NCBI RefSeq assembly: GCF_000878195.1
Contig: NZ_JXST01000047.1
Coordinates: 1-46,271 of the forward strand
Length of the DNA stretch: 46,271 nt
Origin: Mycolicibacterium llatzerense
GTDB taxonomy: Bacteria > Actinomycetota > Actinomycetes > Mycobacteriales > Mycobacteriaceae
Direction of reading: 5' to 3'
This document shows positions 15,581-23,130 of the stretch, one piece after another (within the stretch, counting starts at the first letter, position 1; each line of letters starts with the position of its first letter). Below the pieces are notes generated by a model that had not been told where the DNA came from, made no database searches, and saw nothing but the letters and a program-made list of their open reading frames with translations. Made by a program: the position numbers and the translations under genes.

Positions 15581-17355
15581 GTGATCGTCAGTCCCTCAAG
15601 GGTTTCCGCATCCCGCCAAGCCGCGAGGATGTCGGCGTACTCGGTGGGGCTGCCGAAGAAGAAGCTGTCCTGGTTCAGCCGATCGCTTGGCTGCCCTTCG
15701 CGGTTGTAGTAGCCGGGTGTGCAGGCTTCGCGGCGGCCGGCGATCACCACCGATCGTGCCACCACATTCCGGACCCATGCCTCCTCGGCCGCTTCGCTCG
15801 CTTCCAGTTCCGCGATGTCGTTCTTGAGCGCCCACGCGATCACCCACGCGGTGTGCCTGGACTGGGTGTCGATCAGATACGGGAAGTTCACCGTGAATCC
15901 GGACTGCGCGATGCTGGCGATGAAACAGTTGGGAAATCCGTTGACGTGCAAGCCATGCAGGGTGCGGACCCCATCGGACCACTTGTCGGTCAACGTCTTT
16001 CCGTCGCGGCCGATCACCTCGAAGCCGGTGCGCCGGGTGTAGTCGGTGCCGACCTCGAAGCCGGTGGCGAAAATCAGGCAGTCCACAGGGAACTCGGTGC
16101 CGTCCACCACGACCCCGGCAGCGCTGATCTGCTCGACACCGCGGCCCCGGGTATCGACGAGGGTGACGTTGTCCCGGTTGAACGCCTGCAGGTACTCGTC
16201 ATGGAAGCAGGGCCGCTTGCAGTAGTAGCCGTACCAGGGCTTGAGCCCCTCGGCGGTGGCCGGGTCGGTCACCAGCGCGTCGATGCGCGCGCGGATCTGC
16301 TCCATCTTCGCGAAATCGGCCAGCTCCGCCGTCGAGGCCCGCGGGTCGGTGCCTTCCTTCGCGATCGGCATGGCTTTGGCCAGGCTCGTCCAGGCATCAG
16401 CCACCAGGTCCTCATCGGCCTGCCCACCGGCGGTGAGGATCTGGAAATTCTCGATGCGACGCTGCTGCCAACCGGGTTCGAGCGCTGCCGCCCAGGCCGG
16501 ATCGGTGGGCGCGTTCGCCCGCACGTCGACCGTCGACGGCGTGCGCTGGAACACGAACAACTCTCCGACCGCCGGCGCCAGACGCGGCACGCACTGGATC
16601 GACGTCGCGCCGGTCCCGATGATCCCGACCCGCTTGTCGGCCAGGTTCTCCAGGCCTGCGCCGGTGTACTCGTAGTCCCAGCGGCTGGTGTGGAACGCGT
16701 GGCCGGTGAACTCGGTGATGCCCTCGATACCGGGCAGCTTCGGCTTCTGCAGATAGCCGTTGGCCATCGAGACGAACCGGGCCCGGATGGCGTCGCCGTG
16801 GTTGGTGGCGATCACCCAGCGCGAATCGGCCGGGTCCCAACGGATTTCCTGCACCTCGGTCTGCAGGCAGGCGTTGCGGTAAAGGTCGTAGTGCTCGGCG
16901 ATGGCCTGGCAGTGCGCGAAGATCTCGGCACCCTTGGCGTACTTCTCGGCCGGCACGTAGCCCAGCTCTTCGAGCAACGGCATGTACACATACGACTCGA
17001 CGTCACAGGCGATCCCGGGATACCGGTTCCAGTACCAGGTGCCGCCCACGTCGGACGCCTTGTCGATGAGCCGGATATCGGCCACGCCCAATTCCCGCAG
17101 CCGGGCGCCGGTGAGCAGCCCGCCGAAACCGGCTCCGATGATCGCGACGTCGACCTCATCGGTCAGCGGCCTACGGGTGAAACCCGGCTCGGCCCAAGGG
17201 TCTTCGCCGAAGGCGGCGAACCGGCCGGCGATCTCCACGTACTGGCCGATACCGTCGGTCCGCAGCCGCCGCGCGCGTTCGTGGGCGTACCGCTGACGCA
17301 GCGCGTCGGGGTCGAACGTCGTGCCGTCGTCGGTGTCCGAGGTCCCATGCGTCAT
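15577..17355 (-). CDS. Type I Baeyer-Villiger (flavin) monooxygenase
   Basis: 592-residue FAD/NADPH enzyme that inserts oxygen next to a ketone. FAD-binding GAGFGG is at 74-79, followed by GTWYWNRYPG. The BVMO fingerprint F-x-G-x3-H-x3-W-D is FTGHAFHTSRWD at 216-227, and the NADPH-binding motif GTGATS is at 247-252. The N-terminal extension (about 65 residues) and length resemble cyclohexanone/steroid/phenylacetone monooxygenases; the substrate is unknown. An in-frame GTG at 17373 lies inside a KstR-type palindrome, so ATG 17355 is taken as the start. CAATAT 6 bases before it suits a leaderless promoter. Confidence 0.92.
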   Translation of the reverse strand: MTHGTSDTDDGTTFDPDALRQRYAHERARRLRTDGIGQYVEIAGRFAAFGEDPWAEPGFTRRPLTDEVDVAIIGAGFGGLLTGARLRELGVADIRLIDKASDVGGTWYWNRYPGIACDVESYVYMPLLEELGYVPAEKYAKGAEIFAHCQAIAEHYDLYRNACLQTEVQEIRWDPADSRWVIATNHGDAIRARFVSMANGYLQKPKLPGIEGITEFTGHAFHTSRWDYEYTGAGLENLADKRVGIIGTGATSIQCVPRLAPAVGELFVFQRTPSTVDVRANAPTDPAWAAALEPGWQQRRIENFQILTAGGQADEDLVADAWTSLAKAMPIAKEGTDPRASTAELADFAKMEQIRARIDALVTDPATAEGLKPWYGYYCKRPCFHDEYLQAFNRDNVTLVDTRGRGVEQISAAGVVVDGTEFPVDCLIFATGFEVGTDYTRRTGFEVIGRDGKTLTDKWSDGVRTLHGLHVNGFPNCFIASIAQSGFTVNFPYLIDTQSRHTAWVIAWALKNDIAELEASEAAEEAWVRNVVARSVVIAGRREACTPGYYNREGQPSDRLNQDSFFFGSPTEYADILAAWRDAETLEGLTIT

Positions 17356-17365
17356 CGATGCATAT

Positions 17366-17379
17366 TGGAACACGTTTCA
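17366..17379. promoter_or_regulatory. KstR-type operator
   Basis: TGGAACACGTTTCA satisfies every defined base of the 14-bp KstR consensus TNNAACNNGTTNNA. It ends 10 bp upstream of the monooxygenase ATG, immediately upstream of a -10-like CAATAT, a position suited to repression. KstR is the TetR-family repressor of sterol catabolism in mycobacteria and rhodococci, which suggests that the BVMO-ALDH operon belongs to, or borrows, that control. A single site of this length can occur by chance. Confidence 0.6.
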
Positions 17380-17394
17380 GTTTCTGGCAAGGGT

Positions 17395-17973
17395 TCATGC
17401 GGTGCGCTCTTCTGTGTCCACGAACTCCTGGCGGTCGCGGTGCGCCAACGCGATACGCAGCTGCTGCCGCCCACGCGACACCCGCGACATCACCGTGCCC
17501 ACCGGCACGCCCATGAGCACGGCAGTCTCGGCGTAGGTGTGGCCCTGGACCCCGACGTAGAACACGGCCGTCCGGGCACCGTCGGGCAGCTCGGCAAGCG
17601 CGGCCACGACGTCAGCGTCGGACATGACATCCAGCACCTCCACCTCCGCGGACCGGCGGGCGGCCCATGGTTCATGGCCACCCGCGGTGACCACCTCGAG
17701 TGACACTTCCGCGGGTCGACTCTGCCGGTACCGATGCCTGCTGACCCACCGGTTGTGCAGAATCCGGAAGAGCCACGCGTTGAGATTGGTGCCCTGCCGG
17801 AACGATCCGAAGCCCTCGTAGGCGTGTAACAGGGTGTCCTGCAACAGATCTTCAGCGTCAGCCTCGCTGTGCGTCAGCCGGCGGGCAGCGCGGCCGAGCG
17901 CGTCGAACAGCGGCACCGCCTCGACGACGAACCGGGCGGCGAGTTCGGGGGCCGGCACCGGCGCTGCCGTCAC
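17395..17973 (-). CDS. ECF sigma factor
   Basis: 192-residue RNA polymerase sigma factor with region 2 (about 24-90: DAEDLLQDTLLHAYEGFGSFRQGTNLNAWLFRILHNRWVSRHR) and region 4 (about 125-180: ALAELPDGARTAVFYVGVQGHTYAETAVLMGVPVGTVMSRVSRGRQQL). Region 2 resembles the SigR/SigH branch, but no anti-sigma gene (ZAS type or membrane type) lies on either side and the protein has no C-terminal extension. The GTG at 17973 follows an AAAGGGGA ribosome-binding site. Upstream is copy 1 of the four-copy bipartite promoter. What it regulates is unknown. Confidence 0.92.
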   Translation of the reverse strand: MTAAPVPAPELAARFVVEAVPLFDALGRAARRLTHSEADAEDLLQDTLLHAYEGFGSFRQGTNLNAWLFRILHNRWVSRHRYRQSRPAEVSLEVVTAGGHEPWAARRSAEVEVLDVMSDADVVAALAELPDGARTAVFYVGVQGHTYAETAVLMGVPVGTVMSRVSRGRQQLRIALAHRDRQEFVDTEERTA

Positions 17974-18019
17974 GATCGAATCCCCTTTGCAACCGGTGCC
18001 GGTGATATCGCACCGCCGA

Positions 18020-18070
18020 ATTCAGACTCGTCGCACGGCGGCCGCAGGGGACCTTTGAAAGTCCGTAGTC
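18020..18070 (-). promoter_or_regulatory. Bipartite promoter motif, copy 1 (sigma factor gene)
   Basis: On the minus strand 18070-18049 reads GACTACGGAC followed by TTTCAAAGGTCC; after exactly 23 bases comes CTGAAT (18025-18020). It points to the ECF sigma gene, 46 bp downstream of the hexamer. It also lies 107 bp before the divergent MBL gene (18178), so it might serve both. See copies 2-4. Confidence 0.7.
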
Positions 18071-18177
18071 GACAACCCAAATCAGTGGTGTGCGGCGGCA
18101 TGGATGACTTCGCGGGACGGCTCGCGTTCAACTCCGCGCAGGGTCAACTCCCTGCCGAACCAGCCAAAGGAGACAAC

Positions 18178-19092
18178 GTGAGCTTGGACAACATTTCCCA
18201 CCTCGGGCAGACAGCACTCGATGAGTTGGTTCCGTCGCGCTACGCGGTGCAGGTCGGCGACATCGAAGTACTGGTCATCAGTGACGGCGTCCTGCCCATC
18301 ACCGCATCGACGTTGGCCACCAAGACCCCGCCGGCCGAACTCGCCGGCTGGCTGGGCGACAACTTCCTGCCGCCCGAGATCGTCGACTGGCCGCTGAACG
18401 TCGTCGTGGTGCGCAGCGGCGATCGGACCATCCTGGTCGACGCAGGATTGGGACTCGAATTCCCGGACTTCCCACGTGCCGGCCAGACCATCCAGCGACT
18501 GGAAGCCGCTGGTGTCGACCTCGATTCAGTGACCGACGTCGTACTGACCCACATGCACATGGACCACGTCGGTGGGCTGATCACCGAGGGATTGAAGGAC
18601 CGACTGCGTCCCGATCTGCGAGTTCACGCGTCGACCGCCGAGGCCGAGTTCTGGGAGGCCCCCGATTTCTCGCGCACGGTCATGCCGCAGCCCATTCCGG
18701 ATGTGCTGAAGCGGGTCGCCACGCAGTTCCTGAACGAATACCGTGGCCAACTAAGGACATTCGAGACGGACTTCGAGGTTGCACCGGGCGTGCTCATCTC
18801 CCGCACCGGCGGTCACACTCCCGGCCACAGCGTGGTCCGGCTGGAGTCTCGTGGCGAGAAGCTGACGTTCGCGGGCGACGCCGTGTTCGCTCCCGGCTTC
18901 GATAATCCCGAGTGGCAGAACGGTTTCGAGCACGACCCCGAAGAGGCGGCCCGCGTCCGTGTCCGCCTGCTGCGGGAGGTCGCGGCGACCGGCGAGGCTT
19001 TGGTTGCGACGCACCTGCCGTTCCCGTCCGTGTGCCATGTGGCGGCCGTCGGCGACACCTTCCGGTGCGTGCCCGCAACCTGGGATTACTGA
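18178..19092 (+). CDS. MBL-fold metallo-hydrolase, paralogue 1
   Basis: 304-residue metallo-beta-lactamase-fold hydrolase. The dinuclear zinc motif HMHMDH supplies His125, His127, Asp129 and His130; further ligands are His213 in GGHTPGHS, Asp234 in FAGDAVF and His279 in ATHLPFPS. The group includes lactonases and glyoxalase-II-like esterases; the substrate is unknown. GTG at 18178 follows AAAGGAGA, a good ribosome-binding site; the open frame continues upstream without conserved sequence. A close paralogue lies at 21166-22092. An intrinsic terminator follows its stop. Confidence 0.9.
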   Translation: MSLDNISHLGQTALDELVPSRYAVQVGDIEVLVISDGVLPITASTLATKTPPAELAGWLGDNFLPPEIVDWPLNVVVVRSGDRTILVDAGLGLEFPDFPRAGQTIQRLEAAGVDLDSVTDVVLTHMHMDHVGGLITEGLKDRLRPDLRVHASTAEAEFWEAPDFSRTVMPQPIPDVLKRVATQFLNEYRGQLRTFETDFEVAPGVLISRTGGHTPGHSVVRLESRGEKLTFAGDAVFAPGFDNPEWQNGFEHDPEEAARVRVRLLREVAATGEALVATHLPFPSVCHVAAVGDTFRCVPATWDY

Positions 19093-19104
19093 CCGCTGAA
19101 CGAG

Positions 19105-19139
19105 AACGGCCCCCGGACCTGTGGTCCGGGGGCCGTTTT
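19105..19139 (+). terminator. Intrinsic terminator after MBL gene 1
   Basis: A perfect 14-bp stem (AACGGCCCCCGGAC at 19105-19118 with its complement at 19124-19137) and a 5-base loop are followed by TTTT in plus orientation. It begins 13 bp after the MBL stop. On the other strand it could also end the NmrA transcript. Confidence 0.9.
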
Positions 19140-19147
19140 CAGCATGA

Positions 19148-19219
19148 TCACGCAGTCTCGAACCCGATGCCCGCGGTCTCACCGGTGACCAGCGCGGTCA
19201 GCCCGGTCAGCTCCGTCAC
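19148..19219 (-). pseudogene. Remnant of a short-chain dehydrogenase gene (23 codons)
   Basis: A GTG at 19219 overlaps the NmrA-like stop by GTGA and opens a 23-codon frame, VTELTGLTALVTGE followed by TAGIGFETA and a stop. LVTG...TAGIG is the N-terminal Rossmann motif TG-x3-GIG of classical SDRs, and FETA the helix that usually follows. After the stop the sequence runs into the terminator, with no further SDR sequence. This looks like the 5' stub of a once-coupled SDR gene whose remainder was deleted. Confidence 0.6.
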
Positions 19220-19959
19220 CGTGTGGCCAGCCAGTCCACCAACCGGAGGTCCGAGATGATGGCGTCGCCGCTGGTGACCAGGCCGGTGTCGCCAACCTTG
19301 GTGCCGAAATAGACGGCCGCGGGGTCGACCACGATCGGCAGGCTTTCGCCGCGGTGGGCCAGCGCCAGTTTGGCCAGGCCTGCGAACGTCAGCTTGTCCG
19401 GCCCGCCGATGTTCACGATGCCGTCGACCGGCGCGGCCTGCGCGACCCGAGCCACTTCGGCGGCCACTTCGGCGCCGGCGATCGGCTGGATGAGGCCGTC
19501 TGGCACCCGCACCTCGCCGTCCACCGTCAGGGACGCGGTGATCGCCTCGGCGAACTCATGGAACTGGGTGGCCCGCACGATGGTGTACGGCAGCCCCGAC
19601 CCCGTGATGATGCGCTCCTGGGCCACCTTGGCGCGCATGTAGCCGCTGTCGGGTAGGCCGTCACACCCCACGATGGACAGCGCGACGTAGTGGCCGACGC
19701 CGGACGCCTTCGCCGCAGCCACCAGGTTCGTCGCCGACTTGGTGAAGAACTCCAGCACCGGACCGTCGGCGAAGTCGGGCGAGTTGACGACGTCGACCAG
19801 CACGTCGGAGCCTGCGAGCGCCTCCGTCAGGCCCGCGCCGGTCAGGACATCGGCGCCCGTGTCCCGCGAAGCCGCCACGGTCTCGTGACCCGCTTCTTTG
19901 AGCAGCGCGACGACCTTCGAACCGATCTGGCCGCTGGCGCCCATCACAGTGATCTTCAT
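19216..19959 (-). CDS. NmrA-like NAD(P)-binding protein (atypical SDR)
   Basis: 247 residues starting MKITVMGASGQIGSKVVALL, the GASG-x-IG nucleotide-binding motif of the NmrA/atypical SDR group; no YxxxK catalytic pair in the classical position. Middle segments VGHYVALSIVGCDGLPDSGYMRAKVAQERII and LPYTIVRATQFHEFA are typical of the family. It may be a redox sensor or an oxidoreductase. The ATG at 19959 is preferred over a start 3 codons upstream; GAAAGGG lies 12-18 bases before it. Copy 2 of the bipartite promoter is upstream, so it is probably transcribed separately from the nitroreductase gene before it. Confidence 0.88.
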   Translation of the reverse strand: MKITVMGASGQIGSKVVALLKEAGHETVAASRDTGADVLTGAGLTEALAGSDVLVDVVNSPDFADGPVLEFFTKSATNLVAAAKASGVGHYVALSIVGCDGLPDSGYMRAKVAQERIITGSGLPYTIVRATQFHEFAEAITASLTVDGEVRVPDGLIQPIAGAEVAAEVARVAQAAPVDGIVNIGGPDKLTFAGLAKLALAHRGESLPIVVDPAAVYFGTKVGDTGLVTSGDAIISDLRLVDWLATR

Positions 19960-19995
19960 CAGACACACCCTTTCGAGTTGTTTCGGTTGTGCAGC

Positions 19996-20046
19996 TTCAA
20001 ACCTGGCAGTTGCCGAGGGCGGGCGGACCCCGGAAAGTCCGTAGTC
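19996..20046 (-). promoter_or_regulatory. Bipartite promoter motif, copy 2 (NmrA-like gene)
   Basis: On the minus strand 20046-20025 reads GACTACGGAC followed by TTTCCGGGGTCC; 23 bases later comes TTTGAA (20001-19996), 36 bp before the ATG at 19959. The motif starts 12 bp after the nitroreductase stop codon. Confidence 0.7.
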
Positions 20047-20058
20047 TGCGCCCGGTGA

Positions 20059-20718
20059 TCAGTCGAGGAAGGCCACGTTCTCGCGGATCGGATTTCGAGG
20101 CGTATCAAGGTGGTTGGCCGGGAAAGCCGGATCGGCGTAGCCGATCGCGATCCCGCACAGGATCGAGAGCTCCTCGGGGATGCCGAGCTGCTCACGCAGC
20201 ACCTCCGGGTAAAAACTGATCGACACCTGAACACAACTCCCCAGACCCCGCTCGGTCAATGCCAGCATCAACGTCTGCAGGAACATTCCGACGCCCATCG
20301 CGTCCACGACGCCGAAGTCGCGGTGCATGCACACCACTCCCGCGACGGGGGCACGAAAGAACTCCCAGTTGCGCCGCTGCGCCACCCAGCGGCCCGCCGC
20401 ATCGCCGCGCTCGATGCCCATCGCGCCATAGACCAGAGCGCCGCTCTCCCGACGCAGGTGCGCGAACCGGGGCGGCAGACCCGCCGAACCCACCTCAGGC
20501 GGCGCCGTATCGACGGCGGTGAGCAGCGCGTCGACCAGCCGGGCGCGCCGCGCGCCGGTGACGAGGTACACGTGCCACGGCTGGGTGTTGGAGTTCGACG
20601 GCGCCCGGATCGCCAGCGCCAGGGCCTCGTCGAGCAGCTCACGCGGAACCGGCTTGTCCGGCAAGAACATCCGAGCCGAGCGACGCGCCCGGACGATGTC
20701 GCCGAACCCGGTCGTCAT
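20059..20718 (-). CDS. Nitroreductase family protein
   Basis: 219-residue FMN-dependent nitroreductase-fold oxidoreductase. The N-terminal RRSARMFLPDKPVPRELLDEAL, the FMN-binding APSNSNTQPWHVYLVTG (about 39-55) and the C-terminal GLGSCVQVSISFYPEVLREQLGIPEELSILCGIAIGYAD are family signatures. Substrate unknown (nitro-compounds, quinones or flavin). ATGA overlap with the cupin gene upstream shows translational coupling: MBL2-cupin-nitroreductase form one transcription unit. Confidence 0.92.
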   Translation of the reverse strand: MTTGFGDIVRARRSARMFLPDKPVPRELLDEALALAIRAPSNSNTQPWHVYLVTGARRARLVDALLTAVDTAPPEVGSAGLPPRFAHLRRESGALVYGAMGIERGDAAGRWVAQRRNWEFFRAPVAGVVCMHRDFGVVDAMGVGMFLQTLMLALTERGLGSCVQVSISFYPEVLREQLGIPEELSILCGIAIGYADPAFPANHLDTPRNPIRENVAFLD

Positions 20719-21113
20719 CGGACTCGCCGGTCCTTGCGGGCTTCGAGTTCGTCCTCCTCGACGACCACGAGCATCGGCACGCCGGGCGTGCAGATCATCG
20801 TCACGAGAAACCGCAGCGGCACATCAGAGCGATTGTTGGCGTCCGAGTAGTGGATGACGTCGCCGCCGGGCTCCCAGAACGCCTCCCCGGCCTTGATGAC
20901 TCGCGGCGGTTCACCCTCCAACTCGAAGAGCATCTCGCCCTCCAAGACATAACCGAACGACGGTCCACCGGGGTGCCGGTGCGGCGGTGCACCCGCGCTG
21001 CCCGCCGGCCACTCGATGATCGACGTCATCACGTGGGCATCGGCCGGAATGAACGGCGGCGTGACGGTCTGGATCGTCGTGATGGCCTTCATCAGGTCGG
21101 CACTATCGAACAT
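20715..21113 (-). CDS. Cupin-domain protein
   Basis: 132-residue single-domain cupin. The first metal-binding motif is in PPHRHPGGPSFGYVLEGEMLFELEG (about 43-67), and the second is degenerate, GEAFWEPGGDVIHYSDA. Two to three possible metal-ligand histidines are present. GAGGAGC gives a good ribosome-binding site before ATG 21113. It sits between MBL2 (52 bp upstream) and the nitroreductase (ATGA overlap). It could be a small dioxygenase/isomerase or a ligand-binding protein. Confidence 0.88.
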   Translation of the reverse strand: MFDSADLMKAITTIQTVTPPFIPADAHVMTSIIEWPAGSAGAPPHRHPGGPSFGYVLEGEMLFELEGEPPRVIKAGEAFWEPGGDVIHYSDANNRSDVPLRFLVTMICTPGVPMLVVVEEDELEARKDRRVR

Positions 21114-21165
21114 TGTTGCTCCTCAGTTGAATTCAGGTCTGGCCAGTTGGAACGTGATCGCGCGC

Positions 21166-22092
21166 TCAGGACTCCCACACCGCCGGTACGCACCGGAAGA
21201 CATTGCCTGCCGCTGCCACGTGGCAGACCGACGGGAATGGCAGGTGGGTCGCCACCAGCGCCTCACGGGTCGACGACAGCTCCTGCAGAAGACGGACCCG
21301 CACGCGCGCCGCCTCCTCGGGGTCGTGTTCGAAACCGTTGAACCAGTCCGGGTGATCGAACCCTGCTTGCAGCACGGCATCGCCGGCGAATGTCAGCCTC
21401 TCGCCGCCGGATGCCAACCGGACGACGCTATGCCCGGGGGTATGTCCGCCGGTGCGATGGGCGAGTACCCCCGGCGCCACCTCGTACTCCGTTTCGAACG
21501 GCCGTAACACGCCGCGGTAGTCGTCCAAAAACCTTGTAGCGGAAGAGCGCATCGCGTCTTGCATGCTGGCGTTCACCGCGGTGCGGGAGAAATCGGGTGA
21601 CTCCCAGAACTCCGCCTCGGCGGCAGCGGCGTGAATCCGCACGTCCGGGCGTAGCCGGTCCCTCACCCCATCGACGAGCAGGCCACCGACGTGGTCGAAA
21701 TGCATGTGGGTCAGCACCACGTCGGTCACGGAAGCGAGGTCGATGCCGGCTGCCTCCAGTCGCGCGCCCCAATGCCCGGCCCGTGGCGTGAAGTCCTGGT
21801 AGTCGACGCCCACTCCGGCGTCGATGAGGATGGTCTGGGCTCCGTGCCGGACGACCACCTGATTCAAGGGCAACGCGAGTTCGTCCGCCGGCAGGAACAT
21901 GTCGTCCAACCAGGCCGCCCGGACCTCCGGGGCGGCGTTGGTAGCCAACTGCGGAGCCGCCATCGGTAGCACGCCGTCGCTGATCACCACGACGTCGATA
22001 TCGCCGACGGTCAGCGCGTAGTGCGACGGCACCGGTTGCTCCGGTCCTGGTCCACCGACCGGCGAGGTCGTTTCCACCGTTTGAAGTGTCAT
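21166..22092 (-). CDS. MBL-fold metallo-hydrolase, paralogue 2
   Basis: 308 residues, closely similar along its whole length to the protein at 18178-19092: shared blocks include DGVLP near residue 45, VTDVVLTHMHFDHVGGL, AEAEFWE, GGHTPGHSVVRL, LTFAGDAV, NGFEHDPEEAARVRVRLL and THLPFPSVCHVAA. All zinc ligands (HMHFDH, GHTPGH, GDA, THL) are present. ATG 22092 has an AGGGGATA ribosome-binding site; the open frame upstream overlaps another gene and is not used. Driven by bipartite promoter copy 3 and followed by cupin and nitroreductase genes. Confidence 0.9.
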   Translation of the reverse strand: MTLQTVETTSPVGGPGPEQPVPSHYALTVGDIDVVVISDGVLPMAAPQLATNAAPEVRAAWLDDMFLPADELALPLNQVVVRHGAQTILIDAGVGVDYQDFTPRAGHWGARLEAAGIDLASVTDVVLTHMHFDHVGGLLVDGVRDRLRPDVRIHAAAAEAEFWESPDFSRTAVNASMQDAMRSSATRFLDDYRGVLRPFETEYEVAPGVLAHRTGGHTPGHSVVRLASGGERLTFAGDAVLQAGFDHPDWFNGFEHDPEEAARVRVRLLQELSSTREALVATHLPFPSVCHVAAAGNVFRCVPAVWES

Positions 22093-22139
22093 GTCGTATC
22101 CCCTGTCACTGGTCACGGCCCTACAGCCCTGTTTCGTGT

Positions 22140-22190
22140 ATTCAGCATCGCCGCGCCGACGGCTGACCGACCCCTTGGAATCCCGTAGTC
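22140..22190 (-). promoter_or_regulatory. Bipartite promoter motif, copy 3 (MBL2-cupin-nitroreductase)
   Basis: On the minus strand 22190-22169 reads GACTACGGGA followed by TTCCAAGGGGTC; 23 bases later comes CTGAAT (22145-22140), 47 bp before the MBL2 ATG. The 22-bp part lies inside the last codons of the gene at 22142-23041, so conservation there cannot be due to a shared protein sequence. Confidence 0.75.
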
Positions 22191-23041
22191 GGCATGGGCT
22201 GCAGCCAGCCGGCGATGTTGGCGACGTAATCCTTGAAGACCTCCAGCCGCGACGGATCGTCCGCGATCTGCCTCCCGGGAGGTTCGGATACGAACGACGG
22301 TGCCCCGGCAGCGACGTCCCAGTTGTAGTCGGCAAAGTGGTGGAAGGTGGACTCGGCAACCGCGCGCCCCATCGGTCGGCCGTCCTGCGCCTGTTCGCCA
22401 TCGATGACGACGGCAAGATTGAACTGTCGGCCAGTAGTGGTGCTGCGGCCCTTGGCAATTGCGCGGGCAAACGGACCGTTCGCCGCCACCAATCCCTCAT
22501 GCGGGTGCGCTGGGAACCATTCGATGCGCCCACTTGCGGTCCGGTTCGTACGCAGCAGGTCGTGCACCGGCCCGTCGACCAGCACCGGCTGATAGTCGCC
22601 GTTGGCGCCGGAATGGTAGTTGGGCCACGAGATGCTCGGAGTGTCCACGTCATCGCACAACCCGCGGGGATCGATGGTCGGATCATGGAATTCGTTGACC
22701 ACTCCAAGTGATCCGAGGTTGTTCAGGCAGCATCCCAGGTCTTGATGATCGCGCGCGGTGAGTACGCCTCCACCATCCTCTCGAAACCGCCGGATGCCCT
22801 CGGCGTCCGCCGTCGTCAGACCGTCGCCGACGTCGACCGCCATCAGCCACAGCTGATCGAAACCGAGCTCGTCCAGACGACTCAGCACCGGGTCGTCGGC
22901 GGGGCACAACCGGTTGCGTGCAATCACATGATGACCGGCCGCTCTCAGTTCGTCCGCCAGTAGAGAAAACCGGCTGACGTCCCAATCGTCGGCGCACTCG
23001 GTGATCGTCGTTTGCAACAGGATGCGGGACACAAAACTCAC
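22142..23041 (-). CDS. Conserved protein of unknown function, possibly GATase1-like fold
   Basis: 299 residues. I do not recognise a named family. The start VSFVSRILLQTTITECADDWDVSRFSLLADELRAAGHHV and the segment FDQLWLMAVDVGDGLTTADAEGIRRFREDGGGVLTARDHQDLGCCL look like the alpha/beta sandwich of ThuA/type-1 glutamine-amidotransferase-like proteins (a strand, a hydrophobic turn, then GGGVL and a possible nucleophile elbow around DHQDLG). HFADYNWD occurs near residue 247. GTG 23041 is the start. Its C-terminal residues from PTTGF on are encoded by promoter copy 3 and may not be conserved. It has its own promoter copy 4 and lies just downstream of the LAL regulator. Confidence 0.65.
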   Translation of the reverse strand: MSFVSRILLQTTITECADDWDVSRFSLLADELRAAGHHVIARNRLCPADDPVLSRLDELGFDQLWLMAVDVGDGLTTADAEGIRRFREDGGGVLTARDHQDLGCCLNNLGSLGVVNEFHDPTIDPRGLCDDVDTPSISWPNYHSGANGDYQPVLVDGPVHDLLRTNRTASGRIEWFPAHPHEGLVAANGPFARAIAKGRSTTTGRQFNLAVVIDGEQAQDGRPMGRAVAESTFHHFADYNWDVAAGAPSFVSEPPGRQIADDPSRLEVFKDYVANIAGWLQPMPTTGFQGVGQPSARRC

Positions 23042-23067
23042 TTCACTTCAGGGTTTTCGCGGAATGC

Positions 23068-23118
23068 GATCAGCGTGGCCGATCCCGGACCGCCGCGAGC
23101 CCTTGGAAGTTCGTGGTC
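23068..23118 (-). promoter_or_regulatory. Bipartite promoter motif, copy 4 (299-aa gene)
   Basis: On the minus strand 23118-23097 reads GACCACGAAC followed by TTCCAAGGGCTC; 23 bases later comes CTGATC (23073-23068), 26 bp before the GTG at 23041. The motif starts 12 bp after the stop codon of the LAL regulator gene. Confidence 0.65.
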
Positions 23119-23130
23119 CCGTGGTGCAGT

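Noticed and set aside
17356..17373. Upstream GTG start for the monooxygenase
   Set aside because: It would place the start codon inside the KstR-type palindrome and upstream of the -10-like CAATAT; ATG 17355 fits better.
15853..17703. 616-codon plus-strand open frame
   Set aside because: Shadow of the Baeyer-Villiger monooxygenase and sigma factor genes; no domain.
18178..19092. MBL1 as the main target of motif copy 1
   Set aside because: The motif and its hexamer are oriented away from MBL1, and the fixed spacing is only found towards the sigma gene; a shared role is not excluded.
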